64,000 nt of DNA, taken from the NCBI RefSeq assembly GCF_002217475.1, contig NZ_MUHH01000024.1, forward strand, positions 62,001 through 126,000. The letters are read 5' to 3'. Shown in pieces: positions 41,892-52,163 of this stretch (position 1 is its first letter; each line of letters begins with the position of its first letter). This stretch comes from Flavobacterium tructae. Its GTDB lineage: Bacteria; Bacteroidota; Bacteroidia; Flavobacteriales; Flavobacteriaceae. Below the pieces are notes generated by a model that had not been told where the DNA came from, searched no databases, and saw nothing but the letters and a program-made list of their open reading frames with translations. The position numbers and the translations under genes were made by a program.

Positions 41892-43160
41892 TTACATTGT
41901 AGCTTTCAATGCTTTTGCTTCAGCAGTCATTTCTAAAGCTTTGTAAACCCCTAATAAAGTTTTCGAAACGTCTTCATTTTTAGGATCTAACTCATTTGCT
42001 TTTTTAAGGTAAGGAATAACTCCTCTGAAAACATTCTCTCTTTGTGCTTTCAATACATCGTAACGCTTCATATCTTTAGCGGTAGTTCCCAATTTATTCA
42101 TTTCATCAATGATTGGTTTTTCAGCTTCTAATTTTAATGCTGCAAGGTTAAGATAAGCATTTGCATATTTTGGATTGATTTCGATTGCTTTTAAGTAATA
42201 TTTCTCAGCATCTACAGTGTTTTTTGCATTAGCACTAATTACTCCTAAGTTGAAAACTAAATCAGCATTGTTTGGGTCTTTCTGCAAAGCCTCACCTACT
42301 AATTTTTTGTATGTTTCATAGTCTTTAGACTCAAGGTAAAGGTTCGCTTCTGTTAAGATCAAAGAAGAATCTTCCGGATTTGCTTTTCTTGCATCTGCAA
42401 TCGCTTTTTTAGCATCTTCACTACGTCCTTTTTGAACTAAAATTAAAGCTAAGTTTTTGTAAACTTCACCTCTTTTAGAAGGGATAGCTTCTGTTTTAGG
42501 CTTTTCGTGAGTTCCTAATTTTACAGCTAAATCTCTATCTTTAGCATTGTTAAAACCATCTTCATTACCAGAAATTTTATTTACAGCTGTAAAACTTGTT
42601 CCTTTTCCTGAATAATTTAATTTTTTCAACTCTTCGTACATTGGTAAAGCAAGATCAAAATCCTGAGCATTTACTGCTGTAGAAGCTGCATAGTACAAAT
42701 TAATTGTATCTTTTTTGTCTAACAAATAAGCATCATACAATTTTTTCGCCCCATCAGCATGTTTACTTGCCTGAGAATCAGCAATAGCCGCATTGATCAG
42801 CTTTCCTTTAATTTCAGTAATAGAAGCTGCCGCCTGAGTAGAGAATTTAACCTTTCCTGAAGTTTTTTCAGTATCAATTAATTTTTGATAAGTCTCAGCA
42901 GCCAAAGAAAGATTCTTTCCTTCTTCTACTTTTTTATTTGCTAAATCTAAATAAGCGTTACCTTTTACAAAATAGTATTGCGCTTGTTCAACATCTTTAG
43001 CATTTACAATCAAGTTTTCAGCATCTTTTAATATCGCAAGTGCTCCATGAGCATCTCCGCCTTTTAATGCTTTCTCAGCACTCTTTATCTGATCCTTTTG
43101 AGCAAAAGTAGCTACTGAAATCAATAATGCTGACGCAAGTATTACATATTTACTTTTCAT
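41892..43160 (-). CDS. Exported tetratricopeptide repeat protein
   Basis: The start at 43160 (MKSKYVILASALLISVATFAQ) is preferred over one 3 codons upstream because it begins a clean signal peptide. The 422-residue protein has TPR units in its N-terminal and C-terminal thirds (ADLVFNLGVISANAKNTVDAE; AEKYYLKAIEINPKYANAYL). It is probably a periplasmic scaffold; targets are unknown. It follows gyrA by 43 bp with no terminator or clear promoter between, so it is likely cotranscribed with gyrA. Confidence 0.85.
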   Translation of the reverse strand: MKSKYVILASALLISVATFAQKDQIKSAEKALKGGDAHGALAILKDAENLIVNAKDVEQAQYYFVKGNAYLDLANKKVEEGKNLSLAAETYQKLIDTEKTSGKVKFSTQAAASITEIKGKLINAAIADSQASKHADGAKKLYDAYLLDKKDTINLYYAASTAVNAQDFDLALPMYEELKKLNYSGKGTSFTAVNKISGNEDGFNNAKDRDLAVKLGTHEKPKTEAIPSKRGEVYKNLALILVQKGRSEDAKKAIADARKANPEDSSLILTEANLYLESKDYETYKKLVGEALQKDPNNADLVFNLGVISANAKNTVDAEKYYLKAIEINPKYANAYLNLAALKLEAEKPIIDEMNKLGTTAKDMKRYDVLKAQRENVFRGVIPYLKKANELDPKNEDVSKTLLGVYKALEMTAEAKALKATM

Positions 43161-43203
43161 AATATTCAATTTGTGTATTTAATTTTAAGTGGTTTATTTT
43201 CTA

Positions 43204-45852
43204 TTATTCTTCAGATTCTTCGTCATCAGAATCGCCTTCGTCTTCAGATTCATCGTCTGCAACTTCATCCTCGTCATCCTCATCTTCAACTACACCTTCG
43301 TCTTCAAGAACTTCTAAATCCGGTTTTACTCTTTCAATAGCCGATTCAATAACATTACCGTCTTCATCTACAACAACTTCAGCAACATCATCTTTCATAA
43401 CTTTTGTTACAGCAGCAATAGAATCTTTACCTTTTAAGTTAATCAATCGAACCCCTTGCGTTGCACGACCCATTACACGTAAATCTTCAATAGCCATTCT
43501 AATTGTTAATCCGGACTTATTGATAATCATTAAATCATCCGCATCCGTTACAGCATTAATAGAGATCAACTTACCAGTTTTATCGGTGATGTTAAGAGTT
43601 TTAACTCCTTTACCTCCACGATTTGTAATTCTGTACACATCTTCACCATCATCGTCTACTAATTTGGTACGTTTTCCGTATCCATTCTCCGTTACAACCA
43701 AGATTTGTGAATCGTTAACATTTTCTCTATCGATGGTTACCATACCAATTACTTCATCGGTATCGTCTTTTAAAGTAATTCCGCGAACTCCTGAAGCCGT
43801 TCTTCCCATAGGACGTGTTTTGGTTTCCTCAAAACGAACCAGTTTACCGGATTTAACTGCCAGGATAATTTGGCTGTCTCCGTTGGTTAATTTTGCTTCA
43901 AGTAACTCATCACCTTCTTTAATCGTAATGGCAGCAACACCATTTACCCTTGGTTTAGAGTATTTTTCTAAAGAAGTTTTCTTCACCTGACCTTGTTTAG
44001 TTACCATTACAAGATTATGGCTGTTGATATAATCTTTATCTTTTAGGTCTTGCGTACAAATGAAAGCTTTTACTTTATCATCGCTTTCAATGTTTACCAG
44101 GTTCTGAATTGCTCTACCTTTTGCCGTTTTACTTCCTTCCGGAATTTCGTACACACGCATCCAGAAACATTTTCCTTTTTGCGTAAAGAACATCATATAC
44201 TGGTGGTTAGTTGCCACAAACATGTGCTCAAGGAAATCCTGATCTCTTGTTCCGGCACTTTTTTGCCCAACTCCTCCTCTGTTCTGAGTTTTATATTCGG
44301 TAAGATTAGTACGTTTGATGTAACCTGCGTGCGAAATTGTAATGACTACATTTTCATCGGCAATTAAATCTTCGATACTTACATCTCCTCCTGCATATTC
44401 TATTGTAGAACGACGATCATCTCCGTATTTTTCACGGATTTCTTCAAGCTCTTCTTTGATTAAATTAGTTCTTAAATTTACATCGGCCAATAAGGCTTTC
44501 AAATGTTCAATTAACTTCATTAATTCCTCAAACTCAGCTCTTAACTTATCTTGTTCCAGACCTGTTAACTGACGCAAACGCATTTCTACAATGGCACGTG
44601 CCTGAATATCTGATAAATTGAATCTTTCGATTAATTTTTCACGGGCCTCTTCAGTATTTTTAGAACCTCTAATGATTGCAATTACTTCGTCAATATTATC
44701 TGAAGCAATAATTAATCCTTCTAAGATATGAGCTCTTTCTTCTGCTTTACGCAATTCAAACTGCGTTCTGCGAACTACTACATCATGACGGTGCTCAATA
44801 AAATAATGAATCATATCTTTTAGATTCAGCATCTGTGGGCGCCCTTTTACCAATGCAATATTATTTACACTGAAAGAAGATTGTAGTGATGTATACTTAT
44901 ATAAGGTATTCAATACTACGTTTGGTGTAGCATCACGTTTTAAGATATAAACGATACGCATACCATTTCTATCCGACTCGTCACGAATATTCGCAATACC
45001 TTCGATTTTTTTATCGTTAACTAAATCAGCTGTACGCTTGATCATTTCAGCTTTGTTTACCTGATATGGAATCTCGGTCACGATAATACATTCTCTTCCG
45101 TCTACTTCTTCAAAACCAACTTTAGCACGCATTACAATACGTCCTCTACCGGTTTTAAAAGCCTCACGAACTCCTTCATAACCATATATTACACCTCCGG
45201 TTGGAAAATCCGGGGCTTTAATATGTGTCATTAATTCGTCAACTTCAATATCATTATTATCAAGATACGCTAATGTACCATTGATTACTTCAGTTAAATT
45301 GTGTGGCGGCATATTGGTTGCCATACCTACTGCAATACCTGTAGCTCCGTTTACTAATAAAGTAGGAACTCTTGTTGGCATTACTTTAGGCTCATATAAA
45401 GTATCGTCAAAGTTCAATTGAAAGTCAACTGTTTCTTTTTCGATATCTGCCATAATATCTTCAGAGATTTTGCGCATTCTGGCCTCGGTATAACGCATTG
45501 CTGCCGGACTGTCACCATCAACAGAACCAAAGTTACCCTGACCATCCACTAATAAATATCGCATACTCCATTCCTGAGCCATACGTACCATCGCATCATA
45601 TACAGAGGTATCTCCGTGCGGGTGATACTTACCCAGAACCTCTCCTACGATTCTTGCAGATTTTTTGTGGGCAGATCTTGATGTTACTCCTAAGTCATAC
45701 ATTCCGTAAAGAACTCTTCGATGCACTGGTTTCAAGCCATCTCTAACATCTGGAAGCGCTCTCGATACAATTACTGACATCGAATAATCGATGTAAGCTG
45801 ATTTCATTTCATCTTCTATGTTAATAGGAATTAACTTTTCTCCTTCAGACAT
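43204..45852 (-). CDS. gyrA: DNA gyrase subunit A
   Basis: The 882-residue subunit breaks and rejoins DNA during negative supercoiling. The catalytic Tyr is at about residue 121 ([10 protein letters not shown]). The quinolone region reads HGDTSVYD, with Thr where E. coli has Ser83 and Asp kept at the Asp87 position; this is a wild-type-like arrangement. The C-terminal beta-pinwheel has a GyrA-box-like TNRGGKG, which separates it from ParC. The last 45 residues are almost all Glu and Asp, an unusually long acidic tail. Confidence 0.96.
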   Translation of the reverse strand: MSEGEKLIPINIEDEMKSAYIDYSMSVIVSRALPDVRDGLKPVHRRVLYGMYDLGVTSRSAHKKSARIVGEVLGKYHPHGDTSVYDAMVRMAQEWSMRYLLVDGQGNFGSVDGDSPAAMRYTEARMRKISEDIMADIEKETVDFQLNFDDTLYEPKVMPTRVPTLLVNGATGIAVGMATNMPPHNLTEVINGTLAYLDNNDIEVDELMTHIKAPDFPTGGVIYGYEGVREAFKTGRGRIVMRAKVGFEEVDGRECIIVTEIPYQVNKAEMIKRTADLVNDKKIEGIANIRDESDRNGMRIVYILKRDATPNVVLNTLYKYTSLQSSFSVNNIALVKGRPQMLNLKDMIHYFIEHRHDVVVRRTQFELRKAEERAHILEGLIIASDNIDEVIAIIRGSKNTEEAREKLIERFNLSDIQARAIVEMRLRQLTGLEQDKLRAEFEELMKLIEHLKALLADVNLRTNLIKEELEEIREKYGDDRRSTIEYAGGDVSIEDLIADENVVITISHAGYIKRTNLTEYKTQNRGGVGQKSAGTRDQDFLEHMFVATNHQYMMFFTQKGKCFWMRVYEIPEGSKTAKGRAIQNLVNIESDDKVKAFICTQDLKDKDYINSHNLVMVTKQGQVKKTSLEKYSKPRVNGVAAITIKEGDELLEAKLTNGDSQIILAVKSGKLVRFEETKTRPMGRTASGVRGITLKDDTDEVIGMVTIDRENVNDSQILVVTENGYGKRTKLVDDDGEDVYRITNRGGKGVKTLNITDKTGKLISINAVTDADDLMIINKSGLTIRMAIEDLRVMGRATQGVRLINLKGKDSIAAVTKVMKDDVAEVVVDEDGNVIESAIERVKPDLEVLEDEGVVEDEDDEDEVADDESEDEGDSDDEESEE

Positions 45853-46059
45853 AAGTTGTTATATTAAAAAATTATATTAGTTTCAAAGCGTGCCAAGATA
45901 CGTTTTTTTGAAATTTTTTCAGCTATTTACCTACACTTATTTCAATGATTTATTAACAACTTTATTTTACGTTTTAGTTAATAAATTAAGCGTATTTTAA
46001 CGCTTTTATTGTTATTTTTTTTGTCACTTAGCTGTCAGGAGATCCTGAAGGGTACGGTT

Positions 46060-46091
46060 TTTGTTTTTCAAACAGTAATTCACTAAATTTA
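46060..46091 (+). promoter_or_regulatory. Putative promoter of clpC
   Basis: TTTG (46060-46063), 20 nt, then TAAATTTA (46084-46091), one mismatch from TAnnTTTG. The ATG is at 46110. The spacer to the divergent gyrA start holds no other clear element. Confidence 0.45.
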
Positions 46092-46109
46092 CAATACCAA
46101 TTATATATT

Positions 46110-48656
46110 ATGGATGATAATTTTTCACCAAGAGTAAAAGATGTTATTACCTACAGTAAAGAGGAAGCCTTACGTTTGGGCCACGACTTTATTGGTACTG
46201 AGCATCTAATGCTGGGCATTTTAAGAGATGGAAACGGAAAAGCTATTCATATACTTAATAACCTTGCAGTCGATTTAGATCATTTACGCAGGAAAGTAGA
46301 AATACTGAGTCCGGCCAATCAAAGCGTTGAAGTAAATGCCGAAAAGAAAAACCTTCATCTTACGCGTCAGGCGGAAAGAGCCCTGAAGACCACTTTTCTG
46401 GAAGCTAAAGTATTTCAAAGCTCGTCAATTAGCACAGCGCACCTGCTTCTATGCATCTTACGAAACGAAAACGATCCAACAACCAAGCTATTGAATAAAC
46501 TAAAAATAGATTATGACATAGCTAAAGAACAATATTTAAATATGACTCCAAACGAAGAAGAATTCTTAGAAAACTTGCCAAGAAACGAATCGTATAATGA
46601 CGATTCAGGACAAGATGACAGTCTTAAAGAAAGTAGTTTTAACAATCCCGCCAATAAGTCAAACAAAAAATCCAAAACTCCGGTACTGGACAATTTTGGG
46701 AGAGATTTAACAGAAATGGCAGAGGAAGGAAAACTAGATCCGGTTGTAGGACGCGAGAAAGAAATCGAACGTGTTTCTCAAATTCTAAGCCGTAGAAAAA
46801 AGAACAACCCTCTTCTTATCGGAGAGCCTGGAGTTGGTAAATCTGCTATTGCAGAAGGTCTGGCGTTGCGTATTATTCAGAAAAAAGTTTCCCGTATTCT
46901 TTTTCACAAGCGTGTCGTTACACTTGACCTTGCCAGCTTAGTGGCCGGAACAAAATACCGTGGTCAGTTTGAAGAAAGAATGAAAGCCGTTATGAACGAA
47001 TTGGAGAAAAACGACGATATCATTCTTTTCATTGACGAAATTCACACTATCGTTGGTGCTGGTGGAGCAACAGGTTCACTTGATGCTTCGAACATGTTCA
47101 AACCTGCTTTAGCAAGAGGCGAAATCCAATGTATTGGAGCTACAACTCTTGACGAATACAGACAATACATTGAAAAAGATGGCGCCCTTGAAAGACGTTT
47201 TCAAAAAGTAATTGTAGAACCAACTTCTGTTGAAGAAACAATTGCAATCTTAAACAATGTAAAAGACAAATACGAAGATCACCACAATGTAACTTACACC
47301 CAGGAAGCTATTGAAGCCTGTGTTAAATTAACAAACAGATATATGTCTGAGCGTTTCTTACCAGACAAAGCTATTGATGCTCTTGACGAAGCAGGATCTC
47401 GCGTACACATTACCAACATTGATGTTCCGAAGCAAATCTTAGATTTGGAGCGTCAACTGGAAGAAGTTCGTGAAATGAAAAACATGGTGGTTAAAAAACA
47501 GAAATACGAAGAAGCAGCCAAACTTCGCGACGATGAAAAACGCATCGAGAAAGACCTGGCTGTTGCTCAGGAACAATGGGAAGAAGACTCTAAAAACAAC
47601 CGAATTGAAGTTACAGAAGACAATGTAGCCGATGTTGTTTCAATGATGACCGGAATTCCTGTTAACCGTATTGCACAAACAGAAAGCAATAAATTAGCCC
47701 AATTACCTGAATTGATTCAGAATAAAGTAATCGGACAAAACGAAGCTGTTTTAAAAATTGCACGTTCTATTCAGCGTAACAGAGCCGGACTTAAAGATCC
47801 GAACAAACCAATTGGTTCGTTTATCTTCTTAGGTCAGACCGGAGTTGGTAAAACACAATTGGCAAAAGTATTAGCAAAAGAATTATTTGATTCAGAAGAT
47901 GCGTTAATCCGTATCGATATGAGTGAATACATGGAAAAATTTGCGATCTCCCGTTTAGTTGGAGCGCCTCCGGGATATGTAGGATACGAAGAAGGTGGTC
48001 AATTAACTGAAAAAGTTCGCAGAAAACCATACTGTGTAGTTCTTTTAGACGAAATCGAAAAAGCGCATCCGGATGTATTCAATATGATGCTTCAGGTTTT
48101 GGATGACGGATATTTGACGGATAGTTTAGGTCGTAAAATCGACTTTAAAAACACCATCATCATCATGACTTCTAACGTTGGAGCGCGTCAATTGAAAGAT
48201 TTTGGTCAAGGTGTAGGATTCGGAACCGCTGCGAAAGTGGCTCAGGCCGATGAAAACTCAAAAAGCATTATCGAAAATGCATTGAAGAAAACTTTTGCAC
48301 CTGAATTCTTAAACAGAATTGACGATGTAATTGTATTCAACGCTTTAGAAAAAGCCGACATTGATTTGATTATCGAAATTGAACTTAAAAAACTATACAC
48401 TCGTATTGCAGAATTAGGATACACCTTAAGTCTTACAGATAAAGCAAAAGCCTTTATTGCAGAAAAAGGTTTCGACAGACAATTTGGCGCAAGACCTCTA
48501 AAAAGAGCGATTCAAAAATATGTTGAAGATGTATTAGCCGAGGAGATCATCACTTCAAAAATACATTCAGGTGATGAAATCTTAATGGACCTTAAAGATG
48601 ATTCTCAGGAACTTTCTGTAGAAATCCATAAAGCCGAAGAGCCAACGAATCAATAG
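46110..48656 (+). CDS. clpC: ClpC-type AAA+ unfoldase, ATP-binding subunit of Clp protease
   Basis: The 848-residue protein has a double Clp-N domain (residues 1-145), AAA+ module 1 with Walker A GEPGVGKS near 238, a UVR-containing middle ([21 protein letters not shown]) and AAA+ module 2 with GQTGVGKT near 575. The order is that of ClpC, not ClpB, whose middle coiled coil is much longer. It unfolds substrates and feeds them to ClpP. It is divergent from gyrA and ends at a terminator. Confidence 0.95.
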   Translation: MDDNFSPRVKDVITYSKEEALRLGHDFIGTEHLMLGILRDGNGKAIHILNNLAVDLDHLRRKVEILSPANQSVEVNAEKKNLHLTRQAERALKTTFLEAKVFQSSSISTAHLLLCILRNENDPTTKLLNKLKIDYDIAKEQYLNMTPNEEEFLENLPRNESYNDDSGQDDSLKESSFNNPANKSNKKSKTPVLDNFGRDLTEMAEEGKLDPVVGREKEIERVSQILSRRKKNNPLLIGEPGVGKSAIAEGLALRIIQKKVSRILFHKRVVTLDLASLVAGTKYRGQFEERMKAVMNELEKNDDIILFIDEIHTIVGAGGATGSLDASNMFKPALARGEIQCIGATTLDEYRQYIEKDGALERRFQKVIVEPTSVEETIAILNNVKDKYEDHHNVTYTQEAIEACVKLTNRYMSERFLPDKAIDALDEAGSRVHITNIDVPKQILDLERQLEEVREMKNMVVKKQKYEEAAKLRDDEKRIEKDLAVAQEQWEEDSKNNRIEVTEDNVADVVSMMTGIPVNRIAQTESNKLAQLPELIQNKVIGQNEAVLKIARSIQRNRAGLKDPNKPIGSFIFLGQTGVGKTQLAKVLAKELFDSEDALIRIDMSEYMEKFAISRLVGAPPGYVGYEEGGQLTEKVRRKPYCVVLLDEIEKAHPDVFNMMLQVLDDGYLTDSLGRKIDFKNTIIIMTSNVGARQLKDFGQGVGFGTAAKVAQADENSKSIIENALKKTFAPEFLNRIDDVIVFNALEKADIDLIIEIELKKLYTRIAELGYTLSLTDKAKAFIAEKGFDRQFGARPLKRAIQKYVEDVLAEEIITSKIHSGDEILMDLKDDSQELSVEIHKAEEPTNQ

Positions 48657-48686
48657 ATTACTTTAAATTTATAACAAGAATAACAC

Positions 48687-48727
48687 ACCCGTTACGTTTT
48701 CATAACATAACGGGTATTTTTTTTAAA
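48687..48727 (+). terminator. Intrinsic terminator after clpC
   Basis: ACCCGTTA pairs with TAACGGGT (48708-48715), followed by a T run of about eight. Confidence 0.88.
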
Positions 48728-48758
48728 TAATTTGCTACCTTTAATAAAAGCAAATAGC

Positions 48759-48766
48759 TATTTTTG
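48759..48766 (+). promoter_or_regulatory. Promoter -7 box for the RimB-RimK gene
   Basis: TATTTTTG matches TAnnTTTG perfectly, 30 nt before the ATG at 48797. A TTTG lies further upstream than usual (24-nt spacer). Confidence 0.5.
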
Positions 48767-48796
48767 GCCATTAAATTCTATAATAAAAAACAACGT

Positions 48797-50164
48797 ATGC
48801 TTCAAAACAAAGTCATTTTAGGTAGCGAAGAATGGTGCTCATTTCCAGAACTAGGAATCCCGACAATCAAGGCTCGTGTGGATTCCGGTGCCAAAACTTC
48901 GGCAATGCACGCTATAAACATAGCTCCTTTTATAAAAAATGATGCCAATTGGGTAAAATTCGACATTAACCCAATTCAGAATAATATTAAAACCATCATT
49001 CACTGTGAAGCCCCGTTGGTTGACAAAAGAATTGTAAAAAGTTCAAGCGGATTTAGAGAACATCGTTATGTCATTCAGACGCATTTAAAAATTGGAGATA
49101 TCAAATGGCCAATTGAAATGACACTGACCAACAGAGATTCTATGGGTTTCCGAATGCTTTTAGGCCGTGAAGCCATGAGTGGACGTGTACTGGTTGATCC
49201 CGAAGAAAAATATCTTTTAGGACAACCAAGCCCCGAAGCCCTAAAAGAACTTTATCAAAACTCTGAAAAAGCAAGTTCAGGGCTAAGAATTGGAGTTTTA
49301 GCCAGTAATCCTGAATTGTACAGTAACAAAAGAATCATGGAAGCCGGTGAAATGCGCGGACATGAAATGCATTTTTTGAACATCAAAGAATGTTATATGA
49401 AACTGGACGCCAAAACTCCGGAAATTCATTATCGCGGAGGAAAAATATTAAATCAGTTTGATGCCATTATCCCAAGAATCCGACCAAGCATTACTTTTTA
49501 TGGCTGCGCCTTAACCCGTCAGTTTGAAGCATTGAAGGTTTTTGTGCTAAACTCGGCTACAGCTATTACCCAATCACGTGATAAGCTTTACTCTTTGCAG
49601 CTTCTTTTAAATAGTGGAATCGATATTCCAACGACCGGATTTGCTAATTCTCCGCTCGATACCGACAATTTAATCAAGATGGTTGGAGGTTCTCCTTTAA
49701 TCGTAAAATTACTAGAAGGAACTCAGGGAAAAGGTGTTGTTTTAGCTGAAACCAAAAAAGCAGCAGAAAGTGTTATCAATGCCTTTAAGAGCCTAAACGC
49801 CAACATACTTGTTCAGGAATTCATTAAAGAAGCAAACGGAAAAGATATTCGCTGTTTTGTTATCGACGGTAAGGTGGTAGCTGCCATTCAGCGTGAAGCA
49901 ATGCCGGGTGAATTCAGAGCCAATATACATTTGGGAGGAACCGCATCTGTCATAAAAGTAACTGCCGAAGAGAAAAAAATCGCTATAAAAGCCGCAAAAG
50001 CTATGGACTTAAAAGTAGCTGGTGTTGATATAATTCGTTCTTCTAAAGGACCATTATTACTTGAAGTAAACTCTTCTCCGGGACTTGAAGGAATTGAAGG
50101 CGCTACCAACAAAGATGTTGCAGGCGAAATGATTAAAGCCATCGAAAAGAACTTTAAATTATAA
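48797..50164 (+). CDS. rimK: RimB-like zinc protease domain fused to RimK glutamate ligase
   Basis: This 455-residue fusion has two parts. Residues 1-150 form an ATP-dependent zinc protease-like domain (Rim[19 protein letters not shown] and [10 protein letters not shown]). Residues 165-455 form a RimK ATP-grasp ligase ([35 protein letters not shown]). RimK adds Glu to the C-terminus of ribosomal protein S6, and RimB acts as its partner when separate. The ATG at 48797 is chosen; an upstream TTG frame would overlap the TATTTTTG box (48759-48766). Confidence 0.87.
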   Translation: MLQNKVILGSEEWCSFPELGIPTIKARVDSGAKTSAMHAINIAPFIKNDANWVKFDINPIQNNIKTIIHCEAPLVDKRIVKSSSGFREHRYVIQTHLKIGDIKWPIEMTLTNRDSMGFRMLLGREAMSGRVLVDPEEKYLLGQPSPEALKELYQNSEKASSGLRIGVLASNPELYSNKRIMEAGEMRGHEMHFLNIKECYMKLDAKTPEIHYRGGKILNQFDAIIPRIRPSITFYGCALTRQFEALKVFVLNSATAITQSRDKLYSLQLLLNSGIDIPTTGFANSPLDTDNLIKMVGGSPLIVKLLEGTQGKGVVLAETKKAAESVINAFKSLNANILVQEFIKEANGKDIRCFVIDGKVVAAIQREAMPGEFRANIHLGGTASVIKVTAEEKKIAIKAAKAMDLKVAGVDIIRSSKGPLLLEVNSSPGLEGIEGATNKDVAGEMIKAIEKNFKL

Positions 50165-50282
50165 TCGCTTCTTTTTCAATAAAAAATATTCATTTAGACC
50201 TAATGTCTAAGCATTAATTTAGCAACTTTGTTGAGGTTTTACTTTGACAAAGTTTTTTTTTAATCCAAAAATCCTAAAAGAA

Positions 50283-50801
50283 ATGATACTATCCTCTTAT
50301 TTAGATATTATTTTAAGAAGTCTCTCCGTCTATTTTTTCATGACTATTGCTTTGAGAATTTTCGGCAAAAAAGAACTTTCTCAGTTAAACACTGCCGATA
50401 TTATTCTGATTTTATTAATTAGTAACTCCGTTCAAAATGCCATGGTTGGTCCGGATACCAGTCTTTGGGGAGGCTTAGTTGCTGCATTGGCTTTGTTTAT
50501 CATTAACTACATTATCAAAAAACTAACACACAAATACAAGGGTCTAAGCAATTTACTACTAGACAAACCTGAAATCCTGATTCATAATGGAGAATTGGAT
50601 TTTAAAATTTTGAGTAAACTTGATATTTCACACGAAGAACTAAAAGAAGCCGCTCGTGAACATGGTCTTGAGCATTTAACCGATGTGAAACTTGCCATGC
50701 TGGAAATTGACGGCACGATAAGCATTATTTCAAAAGACAAACAAAATCTTAAACAAACACATTACAAGCGAAAACACAATAGAAAGAATTTGCAAAAATA
50801 A
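50283..50801 (+). CDS. DUF421 (YetF-like) membrane protein
   Basis: The 172-residue protein has three hydrophobic helices in the first 85 residues (SLSVYFFMTIALRIFGKKEL is the first) and then a small cytoplasmic alpha/beta domain with KPEILIHNGELDFKIL, which matches DUF421. YetF-type proteins are linked to spore or stress resistance in Bacillus; the function here is unknown. The ATG at 50283 (MILSSYLDII) is chosen over an upstream TTG. It follows the RimB-RimK gene by 118 bp. Confidence 0.8.
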   Translation: MILSSYLDIILRSLSVYFFMTIALRIFGKKELSQLNTADIILILLISNSVQNAMVGPDTSLWGGLVAALALFIINYIIKKLTHKYKGLSNLLLDKPEILIHNGELDFKILSKLDISHEELKEAAREHGLEHLTDVKLAMLEIDGTISIISKDKQNLKQTHYKRKHNRKNLQK

Positions 50802-50841
50802 CCCCAGTAATACCAGCAACTGTCGCTGCTACGCTTTAGCT

Positions 50842-51058
50842 ATGCAAAGGAAGTTTGTTTTCTTTACACATTCATCTCTATTCGTAAAAAATTACACTTT
50901 TATACATTAAACTTTAGCACGAGATCTGGCAGATTTCATTTAGTTATTGAGTCTATTCCTAAGTCATGCGAAGGAAATCTGTTTCCTATATACATTCTTT
51001 TCCAAGCGCAAAACTATGTATCTATGTGCTAAACATTGACCTTGAGATTTTATAGATT
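50842..51058. repeat. Degenerate direct repeat in a gene-free spacer
   Basis: Segments starting at 50842 (ATGCAAAGGAAGTTTGTTT) and 50965 (ATGCGAAGGAAATCTGTTT) are diverged direct copies about 123 bp apart. Nothing else is seen in the 400-base spacer except the PadR operator at its end. Confidence 0.45.
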
Positions 51059-51177
51059 TTTTTTATCACCGTCCTCTCACTTTGCAATGTAACAATTCAG
51101 CACCAAAACAAACACAATTATAAGTATTTAAAAATCAAAAGATTAAACATTTACATCAAAAAAACTTAACTACATAC

Positions 51178-51209
51178 TTTGTTATACTATGTATTTTGTT
51201 ATACATTAG
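51178..51209 (+). promoter_or_regulatory. Candidate PadR operator and promoter
   Basis: ATGTAT (51189-51194) is mirrored by ATACAT (51201-51206) and TTTGTTATAC is directly repeated at 51178 and 51195. A TACATTAG box (one mismatch to TAnnTTTG) at 51202-51209 ends 4 nt before the ATG, inside the operator. PadR proteins usually bind ATGT/ACAT palindromes, so autoregulation is likely. Confidence 0.6.
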
Positions 51210-51213
51210 CCAC

Positions 51214-51549
51214 ATGAACGAAACATTTGTAACAAACTGGAAGTCTCAGGTAAAGAAAGGTACTTTAACCTTTATAATCCTTAATGTGCTTAAAAATCAC
51301 GAGTACTATGGTTATGAACTTATCGAACAAATAAGAAAACATACCGAAATAGAAATTGCAGAGGGAACGCTATACCCATTGATGAACCGATTAAAAACAG
51401 AAGAACTCGTAGATTCAAAATGGGTCGAACAGGAAACCGGAATTCCAAGGAAATACTATTCTTTAACCGAAGCCGGCATCGCCACTTTGAGCCAAATGAA
51501 TATTTACTGGGAAAATCTCGAAAAATCAATTAAAAAAATCATTCAATGA
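51214..51549 (+). CDS. PadR-family transcriptional regulator
   Basis: The 111-residue protein is a PadR winged helix: TLTFIILNVLKNHEYYGYELI in the first helices, the recognition part EIAEGTLYPLMNRLKTEELV and the GIPRKYYSLTEAG wing. A C-terminal helix for dimerisation follows. The start at 51214 is preferred to a Met 6 codons upstream, which would lie inside the operator. The stop overlaps the next gene by ATGA, so the three-gene operon is coupled. The inducer is unknown. Confidence 0.9.
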   Translation: MNETFVTNWKSQVKKGTLTFIILNVLKNHEYYGYELIEQIRKHTEIEIAEGTLYPLMNRLKTEELVDSKWVEQETGIPRKYYSLTEAGIATLSQMNIYWENLEKSIKKIIQ

Positions 51550-52163
51550 GAATAGAAGATATCAAATTCGAACAAAAAGCTTCGCAACGCATTTACAACA
51601 ATTACATGAAGCGCATCAAAAAAACAACCGCTTCATTACCCAAAATAGATCAGGACGACATTTATATGGAATTTAACAGCCATATTTTTGAAACCATTCA
51701 ACACCGAAACGATACAAACGAGCTGGATGCTCTTTTAGACAGCATCGAAAAATTAGGTTCACCTGAAGAGGTTTTAAAGCCTCTTATTGCCGATAAAAAA
51801 CTGGAACAGGCTACTAAAACCTTCAACCCTGTTCATGTTTTCAAGGCTTTGGCATTAAACATTACCAATGGTATTTCATACATCTTTTTCTCGATTTTAT
51901 ACCTCTTCTTGTTTGGTTTTGTATTCCTGATTTTTGCAAAAATCCTAAATCCTACTCAAGTAGGTCTTTATATGCAAAAAGAGTCCTTCTCGGTTTTTGT
52001 ACTTGGCATAATGAGTCCTGAAGACCAAATTAAAAACCAGGCTTATGAAGCTCTTGGTCACTGGTTTATTCCTTTTCTGTTATTGTTAACCCTATTGTCT
52101 TATTTTATTATAACCCTATTATTAAAACTCAAAAATTCAATCAATCAAAAAACAGCTTTATGA
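51546..52163 (+). CDS. HAAS/DUF1700-like membrane protein
   Basis: The 205-residue protein has a helical, charged N-terminal half (TTASLPKIDQDDIYMEFNSHI; LDALLDSIEKLGSPEEVLKPL) like the HAAS signalling domain that accompanies PadR regulators, and then two or three membrane helices (about 105-130 and 165-195). HAAS domains are thought to relay cell-surface signals to the PadR partner. It overlaps both neighbours by 4 bp, so it belongs to the same operon. Confidence 0.75.
   Translation: MRIEDIKFEQKASQRIYNNYMKRIKKTTASLPKIDQDDIYMEFNSHIFETIQHRNDTNELDALLDSIEKLGSPEEVLKPLIADKKLEQATKTFNPVHVFKALALNITNGISYIFFSILYLFLFGFVFLIFAKILNPTQVGLYMQKESFSVFVLGIMSPEDQIKNQAYEALGHWFIPFLLLLTLLSYFIITLLLKLKNSINQKTAL

Noticed and set aside
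43520..43990. Long antisense frame within gyrA
   Set aside because: The gyrA reading frame is fully conserved here; the antisense frame is a by-product of its codon use.
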